This document shows positions 9,189 through 19,300 of a stretch of DNA of 64,000 nt, one piece after another. Positions within the stretch are counted from its first letter, which is position 1. Every line of letters begins with the position of its first letter. The notes below the pieces were generated by a model. That model saw nothing but the letters and a program-made list of their open reading frames with translations, had not been told where the DNA came from and searched no databases. Both the position numbers and the translations under genes were made by a program. This DNA is from Flavobacterium lipolyticum (GTDB lineage Bacteria; Bacteroidota; Bacteroidia; Flavobacteriales; Flavobacteriaceae): the NCBI RefSeq assembly GCF_020905335.1, contig NZ_JAJJMN010000001.1, forward strand, positions 2,976,001 through 3,040,000. Direction: 5' to 3'.

Positions 9189-11435
9189 TTACCAAGGTGG
9201 ATTAGAAATTTGAATTACTCCTGAAAATACGGTAATGTCGACCCGCTGTATAAAATAATTATTATGAGGCTCCGACCATAAACTGATGACGTGAGTTCCG
9301 TCGATTGCCATTGCCACGTGTCCTGGGTAAGGGTCGCCCGAAGCAGTATAAAAAATTAACTGCCCGACTGTTGGCGTCGTACCCGGATAGGTAGGCAGAC
9401 CGCTGTTCCAACCCAATTGGCTCCATATCAAAATATTTGGATCTCCGCCGGAACTAAATGCATTATTATAGAAGGTCTGAATCCAGGAAGCATTAATTCG
9501 GTTAGACAGATAAGCAGCATACATGATGCTTTCCCAGCAATTCATAGTCGCAGCAGCCGGAAGTGTTCCGGAACCGCCATTGGTTACAAAATAAGCGAAG
9601 AAATCATTGTTAGGAGGGTTTCTCCAATACATTGACCCCAATAAAAGATGAGAGAAAACGGCAACAGAAACCGGAGCTGTCAGTCTTGAATTGATTAAGC
9701 TTCTGATGCTGGTATCTGCCAATGCAGCTTGTCTGTCGCCGGGAGAGGCATTTAAGATTTCATTTCTAATGGCATCATAATCAGTACTGTGATTGAGAAG
9801 CCAGGTAAGTTTTGGAATGAAATCTGAACCTTCATAATTAATCCATTCTAATTGTGTTACAATGTCAAAATTGAGATCGGTTACAGCTTCGACCATGGTT
9901 ATGTTATCACAAATCGTGCTAAAAAAATCTTTCCAGAGAGGCGTTTTTAAAGCGTCTTTTTGTGCCTGGTCTGTACTGGAGTGTATGACCCATGGTTTTA
10001 TAGTAGCATAATCGAGTTCGAATCTCGTCATGAACATTTCGGCGTTCAGCCAGGTCAATTTAGTAGCTAAATCAAACTGCAGATCGTTTAACGCCTCAAT
10101 TATAGTAATATTGTCGCAAACGTCTACAAAGAAATTCATACCCACATCGGTATGCACTTTTAGGGTATCTCTTTCGGTTTGGTTAGTCGTGGTGCTTGTA
10201 ATCCAGGGTTTTATGTTTGAATAGTTGATTGACCAAGTGGCAGAAAAGACTTCGGCTTTAAGCCATACTAATTTTGTTATTAAATCAAATTGTAAATCGT
10301 CAAGAGCTTCAATCATATTGGCATCAGTACAAACGTCAACAAAAAAGTTTTTCCAGACATCGGTTTTTAAAACATCTCTTTGCGTTTGATCGGCAGCGGT
10401 TACCATTCCTTTAATTTCACTGTAGTCCATGAAAAATGTTCCAAAGGTAGCGGCGGCATTTACCCATTCCAGTTTTGTATTCAGAGGAGCTCCCAAATTA
10501 TTAACTGCTCTGATCATTTGGGCTACATCAAGTGCTGCAGCCATTCTGGTTTTGTAACTGCTATTGCCTAAAATAGTTGCTTTTTCAGTATCGTTAAGCT
10601 GAGAACACATTGTAATGACTTCATCTTCGGGAACATTAAAACTGTCGAGCATTTCGTTTAGACTGTCTAAATTGCTTGAAGGATTCTGTTTTTGAATGTT
10701 GGGTTTATTGCCTTGCTGTATCGTGTGCGTAAGTTCGTGTGCTAACAGATGTTTTCCGTCCTGCGAATCGGGATTGTATTTTCCTTCGTTAAAATAGACG
10801 TCATTACCATTGGCAAAAGCCTGAGAGCCTAATTCTTTGTTCATTTGAACAGCATTAGAATCATTGTGGATTCTCACTTTGCTGAAATTAGCCCCAAAAC
10901 CGGATTCCATTTGTTCCTGAGTGGTATTGGCCATGGGAGAACCACCGCCTTTACTGCTCTGAAGTTTGCTTTCCAGCGATGCCGTATTTGTTGGACTTGT
11001 TTCAGTTTCGGCACTTTTTTGAATTTCCTGTTCCTCTTCTTTGGTCTGAACTTCCTCTTCGGTTTTTTTCTGCTGAATCAGTGGTTTTGAAATCGGGTTT
11101 TTTTCGACTGGCTTAGGAGTTTCGGCTACAACAGTTTCAGTTTTGTTTTGAAGTGTTTCTTCCTGTTCCGTTTTTAATTGCGTAACAGGGGTACTCTGTT
11201 CTGCTAAAGATTTTTTTTGAACTACAGAAGATGGACTAAAAAAAGATTCCGATTTGGCATTTTGTTTTTGAGAAACGATTTGATCTGCTGCTTTGTCGGC
11301 TTCCACTTCATATTTGTCATTCGATTTTCCGATACTGAGCTTGGTCTGTACGCCAAAAAAATCCTCACCCTGCCTTGAATTAAAGGCGGATGGTCCGGAA
11401 GGACTGGATTTTGATTTTTGGTTAAAGGCTCCCAT
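9189..11435 (-). CDS. DUF4157 eCIS cargo protein with helical repeats and a C-terminal NlpC/P60-like Cys/His domain
   Basis: The 748-aa protein has the shared leader (FFGVQTKLSIGKSNDKYE, residues 26-43), a Glu/Lys/Gln linker, and a DUF4157 domain with HELTH at residues 233-237. Residues about 290-530 contain at least three imperfect helical repeats of roughly 64 aa, each with a WL.AE core, an IKPW segment and an FFVDVCDN segment. The last 118 residues have an N-C-W-E motif (Cys633), then GQLIFYTASGDPYPGHVAMAIDG with His706, the order expected in papain-like NlpC/P60 or CHAP folds. A peptidase or amidase effector is the best inference. A lipoprotein gene follows 15 nt downstream. Confidence 0.78.
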   Translation of the reverse strand: MGAFNQKSKSSPSGPSAFNSRQGEDFFGVQTKLSIGKSNDKYEVEADKAADQIVSQKQNAKSESFFSPSSVVQKKSLAEQSTPVTQLKTEQEETLQNKTETVVAETPKPVEKNPISKPLIQQKKTEEEVQTKEEEQEIQKSAETETSPTNTASLESKLQSSKGGGSPMANTTQEQMESGFGANFSKVRIHNDSNAVQMNKELGSQAFANGNDVYFNEGKYNPDSQDGKHLLAHELTHTIQQGNKPNIQKQNPSSNLDSLNEMLDSFNVPEDEVITMCSQLNDTEKATILGNSSYKTRMAAALDVAQMIRAVNNLGAPLNTKLEWVNAAATFGTFFMDYSEIKGMVTAADQTQRDVLKTDVWKNFFVDVCTDANMIEALDDLQFDLITKLVWLKAEVFSATWSINYSNIKPWITSTTTNQTERDTLKVHTDVGMNFFVDVCDNITIIEALNDLQFDLATKLTWLNAEMFMTRFELDYATIKPWVIHSSTDQAQKDALKTPLWKDFFSTICDNITMVEAVTDLNFDIVTQLEWINYEGSDFIPKLTWLLNHSTDYDAIRNEILNASPGDRQAALADTSIRSLINSRLTAPVSVAVFSHLLLGSMYWRNPPNNDFFAYFVTNGGSGTLPAAATMNCWESIMYAAYLSNRINASWIQTFYNNAFSSGGDPNILIWSQLGWNSGLPTYPGTTPTVGQLIFYTASGDPYPGHVAMAIDGTHVISLWSEPHNNYFIQRVDITVFSGVIQISNPPW

Positions 11436-11460
11436 GTATCGTTAACGGTACTTGATTTTA

Positions 11461-12972
11461 TTAATGTCTGTGTTTTGATCCCACACCTTTAAAAGCATTC
11501 TCTCCACAGGAAGCAGGAGTTCCAATGATCATGCTGAACTTGCCTGCTGTTGGGGCGGTGAAATTAATTGGAACGGTACCACCAATTTTGAACGAGGTTG
11601 GTCCCATTAAACTTTTCCCTGTGGAATCAATAATTTCGACGCTGTAACCCGAACAGGGGTTCTCGTTTTTATTTCTTGTGGTTGTTAATGAGATTGAAAA
11701 TGATTTACAATCACCATTTGTTTCTAATGTTTCAATATGAACCGGATCTGAGGAGAAATGAAATATATTCGTTATATCGCAGGTCTTTTTGTCTTTTTTC
11801 TTTGGTGGTTTTTTCTTTTTGTCTTTACCTGGACCTGAGCCTTTTCCAACATAAATATCATCTAAACGACCAATTGTTTGTACGCCAACAACACCATCGT
11901 AGCTCAGACCATTATCGGATTGGAATTTGAATACAGCAGCTCGTGTTTCACTGCCAAAATCACCATCAGCACCGAATTTAGGAAGCTGATAACCTAAATC
12001 CATTAAACCCGATTGTACTTTTTCTACAGGCTCGCCCTTACTTCCGGTAGCGAGATAATCTAAATCATCGTGTGTTTGCTCTAATTTGTAATCTCCTTTA
12101 AAGCGAGGAGATTCTAGATCTTCAGCTGCAGTTGCAGAAGGATCGACGGATTTTTGTACGGCTCCGGTTTGCTGAATGGTATGGGTTAATTCATGTGCCA
12201 GCAAATGTTTCCCTTCGCGAGAATCCGGATTGTATTTTCCTTTGTTAAAATAGACATCGTTGCCATTGGTAAAAGCTTGTGCTCCTAATTCCTGACTCAT
12301 TTGGACAGCATTCGTATCAGTGTGAATTTTTACATCGCTGAAATCCGCACCAAAACCCGATTCCATTTCTTTTCTGGTTTTTTTGTCTAAGCCGTTTCCT
12401 CCACCTTTTGAGTGGTCCAGCTTTCCTTCGAGTTCATTATTCTCAATTTCGGCATCGGGATTTTGCTCTTTCTTTTGTACGGCCTTGTCTTCTTCTTTTT
12501 GATCTTTAGACTGTACTTTTTCTTCTTTTTCACAATCAGCACATTTCTTTTGTACCGGTTTCTCTTCTTCCTTCTTATCCGATTTTTTCTGTACCGGCTT
12601 TTCCTCTTCTTTTTTATCTGATTTTTTTTGTACCGGTTTTTCTTCCTCTTTCTTATCGGATTTCTTTTGTACTGGTTTTTCCTCTTCTTTCTTATCGGAT
12701 TTTTTCTGTACAGGTTCCTCTTGTTTGATTTCCTTACTCTGAACAGAAGAGATGGTCTCTGCAATTGGTTTTTGCTGTACGTTTTCTTTCGACTGCAGAA
12801 GACTTCCTCCGGACGAATTATTATTCACTACTTTATCGGCAACCCGGTCTGCCTCAACTTCAAACTGGTCACCGACTGTTCCGGTTTTCAGTTTTTTCTG
12901 GATTTTAGGTCCAAAAAAAGCGGAAGAGGAGGATTGAGCAATTGGCTTTTTATTTTCTAGCGTTCTCATCAC
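11461..12972 (-). CDS. DUF4157 eCIS cargo protein with a peptidoglycan-binding-like domain
   Basis: The 503-aa protein has a leader related to those of its two neighbours (FFGPKIQKKL...GDQFEVEADRVADKVV), then a linker with four copies of a 13-aa unit (EEEKPVQKKSDKK) and a CADC pair. DUF4157 follows with HELTH at residues 260-264. Residues about 305-370 match PG_binding_1 (GEPVEKVQSGLMDLGY, then GDFGSETRAAVFKFQ). A Lys/Pro-rich hinge leads to a Cys-containing beta domain of about 105 aa. There is no obvious catalytic C terminus, so it may be an adaptor, a loading protein or a cell-envelope-binding cargo rather than a toxin. It is first of the three DUF4157 genes in transcription order. Confidence 0.78.
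   Translation of the reverse strand: MMRTLENKKPIAQSSSSAFFGPKIQKKLKTGTVGDQFEVEADRVADKVVNNNSSGGSLLQSKENVQQKPIAETISSVQSKEIKQEEPVQKKSDKKEEEKPVQKKSDKKEEEKPVQKKSDKKEEEKPVQKKSDKKEEEKPVQKKCADCEKEEKVQSKDQKEEDKAVQKKEQNPDAEIENNELEGKLDHSKGGGNGLDKKTRKEMESGFGADFSDVKIHTDTNAVQMSQELGAQAFTNGNDVYFNKGKYNPDSREGKHLLAHELTHTIQQTGAVQKSVDPSATAAEDLESPRFKGDYKLEQTHDDLDYLATGSKGEPVEKVQSGLMDLGYQLPKFGADGDFGSETRAAVFKFQSDNGLSYDGVVGVQTIGRLDDIYVGKGSGPGKDKKKKPPKKKDKKTCDITNIFHFSSDPVHIETLETNGDCKSFSISLTTTRNKNENPCSGYSVEIIDSTGKSLMGPTSFKIGGTVPINFTAPTAGKFSMIIGTPASCGENAFKGVGSKHRH
12545..12715 (-). repeat. In-frame tandem repeat of about 39 bp, four units
   Basis: Four near-identical 39-bp units encode the EEEKPVQKKSDKK linker of the 503-aa DUF4157 protein. 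The copies differ mainly at third codon positions and keep the reading frame, which points to selection on the charged linker. Copy number could vary by slippage or recombination. Confidence 0.85.
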
Positions 12973-13047
12973 TTCATTGTTTTATTATTTGAAATAAAAA
13001 AATATTTCTTTACCCTTTACAGGATCAATTTTCCGGAATAAAGGGTG

Positions 13048-13923
13048 CTACGATGCGAGCATCGTTGGAGAGCTGGTTTCTTCTTTTGGTATGATCTGAT
13101 GTTTTTCGAGTTCGATCTTTATTTGTGCGTACCAGTATGGAAATATTTTAAACAATCGATATTCAATTTCTTCCGTAATGTCTTTTTTGTACTTTTTAAT
13201 ACCAAAGAGATGACTGTAGCTTATTTCACTGGCATATTTACTCTGTTCTGTTATATTTTTTCCTTTAAGAAGCAGGGTAGGCGTAATATTGTTATAGTCT
13301 AATACAGAAGCCAGATTGTATTGTTCTATGACAATACAGGGCTCAAAACCTTGTTGCTTTAGTGGTTCAAATTCCTTACGGTTGGTGGTATAGATTTTTT
13401 CCAGATCATAATAGGCATTTATAAATTTATCGCGCAGTGTAAGGTCATTAAACCCCAGTATGCCACAGCTGTAGGAAAGTCCTAAATCAGGATGCCAGTA
13501 AGGTAAATTTTGTGTGTATTGGTTAAAAAAATCGATTTGTTTTTTATAGTGCGCTTCATAACCGCATTCTTTGCGTTCGAGAATAATGGAGTCGAAATTG
13601 AAATTGATTTTCTTTTTTATAAACACATCCGTATCGAGGTGAACAAAAGGTTTGGTCTGCTTTTCGATGGCATGAATTTTTGATTTCATCCACAATTCTT
13701 TATTGTGTTCCTTATCCATTTTTGTGATTCTGCAGGGCAGCATATACAAAAAATTATAGGCAGTTTCGTCTGCATAAAGCTCAATGTCCTTGTACCAAAG
13801 ATGACTGTACAAAATACTCAGAGCGGTCATGTAAACGGTTTCCTTAAGTTTATTGCCCATCTGCCAACGATTATTGATCAGAGGAAAAGCGTTCAGGCTG
13901 TATATTATTCTTGGTTCTTCCAT
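13048..13923 (-). CDS. DUF6734-like, putative glycosyltransferase-fold protein in the eCIS operon
   Basis: The 291-aa cytoplasmic protein has an HLDTDVFI segment (about residue 95) like the DxD metal/nucleotide-sugar site of GT-A glycosyltransferases, followed by a region with SYSCGILGFND that fits the acceptor side of such folds. The overall pattern recalls the DUF6734 family of Bacteroidota, which I recall without a defined function. Its start overlaps the end of the upstream nucleotidyltransferase-like gene by 19 nt, so the two are probably translated together. Its position between the tape measure gene and the cargo genes suggests a role in cargo or particle modification, or that it is itself cargo. 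Confidence 0.6.
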   Translation of the reverse strand: MEEPRIIYSLNAFPLINNRWQMGNKLKETVYMTALSILYSHLWYKDIELYADETAYNFLYMLPCRITKMDKEHNKELWMKSKIHAIEKQTKPFVHLDTDVFIKKKINFNFDSIILERKECGYEAHYKKQIDFFNQYTQNLPYWHPDLGLSYSCGILGFNDLTLRDKFINAYYDLEKIYTTNRKEFEPLKQQGFEPCIVIEQYNLASVLDYNNITPTLLLKGKNITEQSKYASEISYSHLFGIKKYKKDITEEIEYRLFKIFPYWYAQIKIELEKHQIIPKEETSSPTMLAS

Positions 13924-14492
13924 AAAATATCGCTTAAGGTTTGCAGCTGTTGTTTTTCATCCAGATAGCAGACGTTGTTGTATAACGAAGCTTTTTTACT
14001 GTGTTTATAGAGTCTTTTCCATTCGTATTTTTCACCTGTTGCTTCTGAGGTCAATTTCGGAATCTGGTCATTATGAAATGTTTTCATTTCATCAAAGGTG
14101 GCGTGCCATACCATTTTACCTAATAAATAGGACTGGGTTAAGCCTATTTTAGAGAAATCTCTTTTGTAATAATCTGTATGGACATTTTTATCGTTGATCT
14201 GGTATTCTGAAACCAAAACTTCCCCCTCCAGATCATAAAAACGATTGAAAAAACGGGTGATCACTTCATTTTCTTTAATGAGGGATAAATCGTCTTCATT
14301 TTCATAAATAATATCAATATCATTTATAGGCATATCGTAATAAGCACGGAGGTTAATGTAATCCGCAATTCCGCCTACAAAGGCAATCTTTGTGATATCG
14401 AGGTTTTCAAAAATATTTTTGAGAGCTTGTTTTTGCTCGTAGAAAATATTTTGTTCATCTTCTTTTAGAAATGTGTTTTTTTCGGTTTCCAT
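13905..14492 (-). CDS. Nucleotidyltransferase-like protein in the eCIS operon
   Basis: The 195-aa protein contains GGIADYINLRAYYDMPINDI followed by DIIYE at about residues 40-65. A Gly-Gly, a spacer, then an Asp-x-Asp-x pair is the pattern of the polymerase-beta nucleotidyltransferase fold (GG...DIDI), seen in minimal NTases and LicD-like enzymes. It has no membrane segment. It lies 13 nt after the tape measure gene and overlaps the next gene by 19 nt. A coupled NTase plus glycosyltransferase-like pair could make or transfer a modified sugar or nucleotide. The fold assignment rests on one motif, so the function is uncertain. Confidence 0.55.
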   Translation of the reverse strand: METEKNTFLKEDEQNIFYEQKQALKNIFENLDITKIAFVGGIADYINLRAYYDMPINDIDIIYENEDDLSLIKENEVITRFFNRFYDLEGEVLVSEYQINDKNVHTDYYKRDFSKIGLTQSYLLGKMVWHATFDEMKTFHNDQIPKLTSEATGEKYEWKRLYKHSKKASLYNNVCYLDEKQQLQTLSDILWKNQE

Positions 14493-14505
14493 GTTTTATA
14501 TCGTA

Positions 14506-16317
14506 TTACCAGTCCACAAAAATGATCTTGTCTTTCCATGCGAGTTTTACAATTCCCAGATTCCAGCTAATTTTATCTAACAAAATGTCCTGTGTTTTTC
14601 TTTCGACAATGACTTTGGGGTTGTCTTGGCTAAGAATTATTTTACCGGGTCTTTGTAAATACTCATTTTGTAATAGGGCTATAGAAGAATTTTTCATAAT
14701 CGGCCAGTTGTCTAAAACGGCTTGCAGCATTTCTTTGCCTTGATCTTTTAACTCTTCCGAGAGTATAATGTTTCGGTTTATAGGTCGGTTTATGGGGATG
14801 TTGCACAACATTTTTTCGAACAGCATTTGAGATTCGTAATCCTGCTCCCGATCTGTCGCGATATAGTGTAGCAGATGGGCGGCAGTTTCGGGATCGTTTA
14901 TCGTATGGTCTTTATGGAGTAAACCGCAATTCCCGAAAAGATGTTTCAAAAAAGGATGCACCAGTATTAGTCCCGCATTGTTTACATAGTGTGAAGAAGG
15001 AACATCCGAAGTTGCTCCGTCAGCAGGGAATAATGCCGAATGCCAGTCTTCCAGATCTTTAGTTTCTTCATTTTTACTTTCGATTTCCTTACTACGATTC
15101 AAAAGAGTATTGATCTCTGCCGTTTCTGCATCATCGGTTTCCGGGGATTTTGAAGAAGGATTTCGATTTTCTTCGGTTTTCTTCTTTTTATCAGGATCAA
15201 CAACTTTATGAATTTTTTCCTTTTCCTTATTTCCAGATTCTAAATCTTGAGCTTCCCTATTTTGAGCCTCCATTTTAGTATCAGGTTGAGGTTTGTTAGC
15301 AACTTCAGGAGATCTGTCAGTTTCTGAAAATTTTAATTTTAAGAATTCTTCTTTATCGCTTTCCGAAAGAACGTCGGAAGCGATTTGTTCAGAAAGAGCT
15401 TTTATATTGGCTATTTCGGGAGCAAGATTGCTTAGTACGGAGAGTACTGATTTATCGGATACATTTTGCCTGATTTGTTCTAATATGATTTTCAGGTTTT
15501 CCTGAGTTATAGAAACAAAAGAAGCAATCAGCTGCACTAATTTTTCTTTTGTCAGAGTTTCATCATGCTGTAACAATTCCGAAAAGACTATTTCCCAAAT
15601 TAGATTGCGCTGATTTATGCCCTGTTTCGATTTCGAAACAAGTTTGCGCATATTGCGATGGATCTTTTCAATTATTTTGGTAGCTGTTTCTTTATCATCG
15701 GCGGTCAAAAGAAGTGTTTTTTTAAGGATATCATAAATCTGTGCGTCTGATAATTGTTTGATGAAACGGGTTCTGATTTGGGAGTTTTTCAATGCATTTC
15801 GCAATTTTGAACCGAAAGTTTTGTCTCCAATATTTTTTTGTAATTGAAGATCCTCTTCCGGACCAGGGGGAGTATTAACATTACTCTTACGATTGCCGTT
15901 ACCGTAGTTATTGTCGCTGGTAATCACCCACCAGGGACTGGTTCCTGTTTCCAGAAAAATAAAGAATTCATCACTGTTTTTTTCTTCGCGGTTTATTAAT
16001 TTGTAACGCTGCGTATCGGGAAAACCTTTTTGAATCTGATCTTCAATCTGTTTTTGAAGTTGATTTAAAATTTCCAGTTTTAAGGCATTAAAATTAAGTT
16101 CAGGAGCAACAGAAAGGTCTAGGTCTAATTTTTCGATCTGAATACTGTACAGTGGTATTTGGGTATGGAGCGTATCAAAATAGGCTTCTAAAAGAGGAAG
16201 GAGTTCTTCTTTTAGAAACGTATCCAGATGATCTTTGAGGTAATACGCCTTCTCTTTAGATTGGGTATTGACCTCTAGAAACAGCTTGTTGATGATATGG
16301 CTCCCAAGGTGTTGCAT
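14506..16317 (-). CDS. eCIS tape measure protein (Afp14/Pvc14-like, CIS_TMP)
   Basis: The 603-aa protein begins with the conserved CIS_TMP pattern (HIINKLFLEVNTQSKEKAYY, then LYSIQIEKLDLDLSV), where the N terminus is typical of tape measure proteins of contractile injection systems. Helical regions (about 170-320) and a charged low-complexity stretch rich in Glu, Lys and Ser (about 330-420) follow. The C-terminal part (about 430-603) has LVHPFLKHLFGNCGLL and AVLDNWPIMKNSS, both usual for this family. Tape measure proteins set the length of the tube during assembly. The gene abuts the PKD gene with no gap. Confidence 0.88.
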   Translation of the reverse strand: MQHLGSHIINKLFLEVNTQSKEKAYYLKDHLDTFLKEELLPLLEAYFDTLHTQIPLYSIQIEKLDLDLSVAPELNFNALKLEILNQLQKQIEDQIQKGFPDTQRYKLINREEKNSDEFFIFLETGTSPWWVITSDNNYGNGNRKSNVNTPPGPEEDLQLQKNIGDKTFGSKLRNALKNSQIRTRFIKQLSDAQIYDILKKTLLLTADDKETATKIIEKIHRNMRKLVSKSKQGINQRNLIWEIVFSELLQHDETLTKEKLVQLIASFVSITQENLKIILEQIRQNVSDKSVLSVLSNLAPEIANIKALSEQIASDVLSESDKEEFLKLKFSETDRSPEVANKPQPDTKMEAQNREAQDLESGNKEKEKIHKVVDPDKKKKTEENRNPSSKSPETDDAETAEINTLLNRSKEIESKNEETKDLEDWHSALFPADGATSDVPSSHYVNNAGLILVHPFLKHLFGNCGLLHKDHTINDPETAAHLLHYIATDREQDYESQMLFEKMLCNIPINRPINRNIILSEELKDQGKEMLQAVLDNWPIMKNSSIALLQNEYLQRPGKIILSQDNPKVIVERKTQDILLDKISWNLGIVKLAWKDKIIFVDW

Positions 16318-19300
16318 TTAGTTTAAGCTTTTTAGTTGTGATTCGATGGCTTCCAGAATAAATTTGATGTCCTTAAACGGAATCTTCTGATCGGTTAAGA
16401 AACTTTTTAAGGTTCCTTTAGGATCGGTCTTATACTGATTTTTTACAAAACCTTGTAACAAGCTGTCTATACGTGCCGTAATGGTTGTAAAGGGTTTTTC
16501 GAATTTATTTATGAGTTCTGCGGGCTGGCATTTTATGATGGTATAGAAAAGCGAGATATGACTTTCGTTAAGGAAACTCAGTACTGTTTTTTCCTCTTCC
16601 ATTCTTGCATTTTTTGAACCCAGTAATAAATTGTGGTATACAAGCTCATTATACATCTCGGGTAATGCAGTATTAAAATCTCCATTGATATAAGCACTGG
16701 TTTCTTTTTCAACACTTGCAAATTGTTTTTGAATTTCAGTAATCAGCGAAAGAGTCTCTTTACTAAATTTTTGTAATTCAGGCTGCTGGTTGATTTTTTC
16801 AAAAGTCAGGTTCGTTTTTTTGACGAATTCTACTGCATTGGTCAGACAGGGATTTTCAGTCGGTTTTTCGCGAATTCGGATATCTCTCGGACCGTCTATT
16901 GATTCGCCGCATCTTTTGTTGAGTGCAGAAAGGGATACTTTGATCACGTCGTTTTTGTATAGCGAAGTTGGTCGTATGATGGCTTCTGTAGCATCGGTTT
17001 CGATTATCTCTTCTTCAATGTTCCAGATGTATTTTAGAGCATCCGTGGATTTGTTGCTAAAGGCAATCTGATTATTTCTGATTGAATGGCTAAACAAAGC
17101 TACAGGTGGATTCTGCATTATAATAGTAAGATTCGAAGGTTTACCGTTTATTAGTATAACCACCTGATCGACATCTTTAGGAACATTATTGCCGATAAAA
17201 ATGTACTGACCGGCATCATTTTGGGAGACTCCCGGGCCTGATAAGACGGTTTTCTTGCTATTCGGTTCAATGGTTAAAACATGTGGTTTGAGATCATTTT
17301 TACAGATGTTTTTAGTATCGATGCTTACTACTACAGGCACTTCAAAAGTCACCGGATGCTGTGCCTGAGCATTACAGTTTCCGTTTTCACCTGTAACTTT
17401 TACCTGAAAACTATAGCTTTCTTTAGCGGGTACTTCATAGGCATAAATATGTTGAATTTTTGCTTCAGTAGTGGCAACAGGTTCACTGCCATCACCAAAA
17501 TCCCAAACATATTTCATGTCTTTCTGATTCTCACCGCTAATACTAAAATCAACCACAACCCCATCCTTATGAAGCGATTTCGGGAAGACAAAGGTGAAAT
17601 CAAATTTTGGTTTTCTGAAAATGGTTATTTGACAGTTGGTTTCAAAATTATTGACTGTAAAAGTTATCGGTTTTCCGATGAGTTCTTCACTGACCAATTT
17701 TGGATCAAAAACAAATTCTCCATACTGATTTTTGGTCACTCCGCCATTCAAATCTTCGTCTACATCGGCTTTTACAAAACCTCCGGTTGGTGTTACGTGA
17801 AAGGGGAAGTAAGGTGTTGTTTCATCAAAGCAGATATGATTCATAGGTAAGGATAGGGTGATGAAATTATCATCGCAGCATAAATACGGCAAGGTAAAAT
17901 CGGCTATTACGGGATTTATCACGATAGATTCTCCGGGTTCTTTTTTATCGCCTTCTTTTTCAAAATCGCCTGCGAGTGAATTTCCACGCGGATATTCGTA
18001 AGGATAACCATAGCCGTAATAATAAGGATATTGACTGTACTCTCCTTCGATATAGATCATGACAAATGTGCCTCCGGGTGCCACACCGGATTTGTGCTCG
18101 TATCCGTGATTTTTGTTCAGATAGTAGGAGGTATAATTTTCAACTATTTTTTTCGCGTCATAGGCTTTTACTCCAAGTACAACAACATTGAATCCTAAAC
18201 CGTACTGACGTCTGATGGCCTGAATCGTTTTTAGTGCTTTTTTGTAGTCTGTACCCTGATGCCCTTCGATTCTGTAGAAGTTGTGATCTGAGACCATTTC
18301 GTTAGGCCATTTTGTATTCAATAAGTTATCGTGATAACTTCTGTTATTGCGCTGTTGTCCGATAGTGGTTTTTTCGTAATCCCAAAGTTCAATAAGATGA
18401 TCGCCCACGTTATTGTAAAATGGAATTGCTTTTTTACCAAGCAAACCCAATTCAAAACTAGGAGTGATTTTTATATAAGTATAGTTTACATTGTAGTTTG
18501 CTAATAATTGTACGCAGCGTTTTATCAGACTGTACAATTGCTGCAAATCTGTATTTTTTCCATAACAGATTGTAATTTCTTTACCTTCTAAATCGACAAT
18601 AAATTCGTTAATGGTGTCTTTCTTCCCGGGTTCGTTAAGTGTGTCAAAAGGCAGGCAATCGTTACAGGTGCTAAGGTTTTGTCCCGTGAGCAATGGTGAT
18701 TTGTAAAAAGAATGTCGGTATTCAAAACAAGGACCACTTTTCTGCACTTCTCCCAGCATTAAGTGTTTGGGGAATGATTTGATGTCCGGAAAGCAAAAAT
18801 CATAGTCCATATTTGATAATAAAAGTCTGATCTCATTGTAAGTATCAATTAAATCGTTGAGCAGATCGTATCGGTACTGAAAATCAGGTGGGACATTTTT
18901 TTCATCAAAACTGTACAGAGCAGCCAGATTCTTTTTTATAGAATCCAATATAGTTGGCATTTTTAAAGGGGTCAATAGGATCTCAAAACCGTCTTGCAGT
19001 CTGGCCACTACATTGTTTCTGAACAGACCATTGGTGAATTTTCTTTTGATTTCATAATAACTGCTAAAATCTTCGGGCTGTAATACAATGCGGTTAGAGA
19101 CCAGTTCCGGAAGTTTGTAATACAGGTTAGAGAATTTGATTTTGCTAATGATTTTATCATGAGTGTTTATCTGCGCCGCAACGGTTTTGCTTACCAATAA
19201 GGCTTTGTGATTACCGATAATTTCCAGTCCTTGATTGTCGCAGGAAAGACTGACACAGAGATCGGAATCTTTTTCATACGATTCGATATACAAAAGAACG

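Noticed and set aside
12545..12715. Regularly spaced 39-bp repeats, considered as a possible CRISPR array
   Set aside because: The units are adjacent without unique spacers, keep the reading frame and encode a protein linker.
12387..12960. Long overlapping ORFs of 69-125 codons in other frames of the 503-aa DUF4157 gene
   Set aside because: They arise from the repetitive, Lys/Glu-rich linker read in other frames (poly-Phe or poly-Arg/Lys products) and have no family features.
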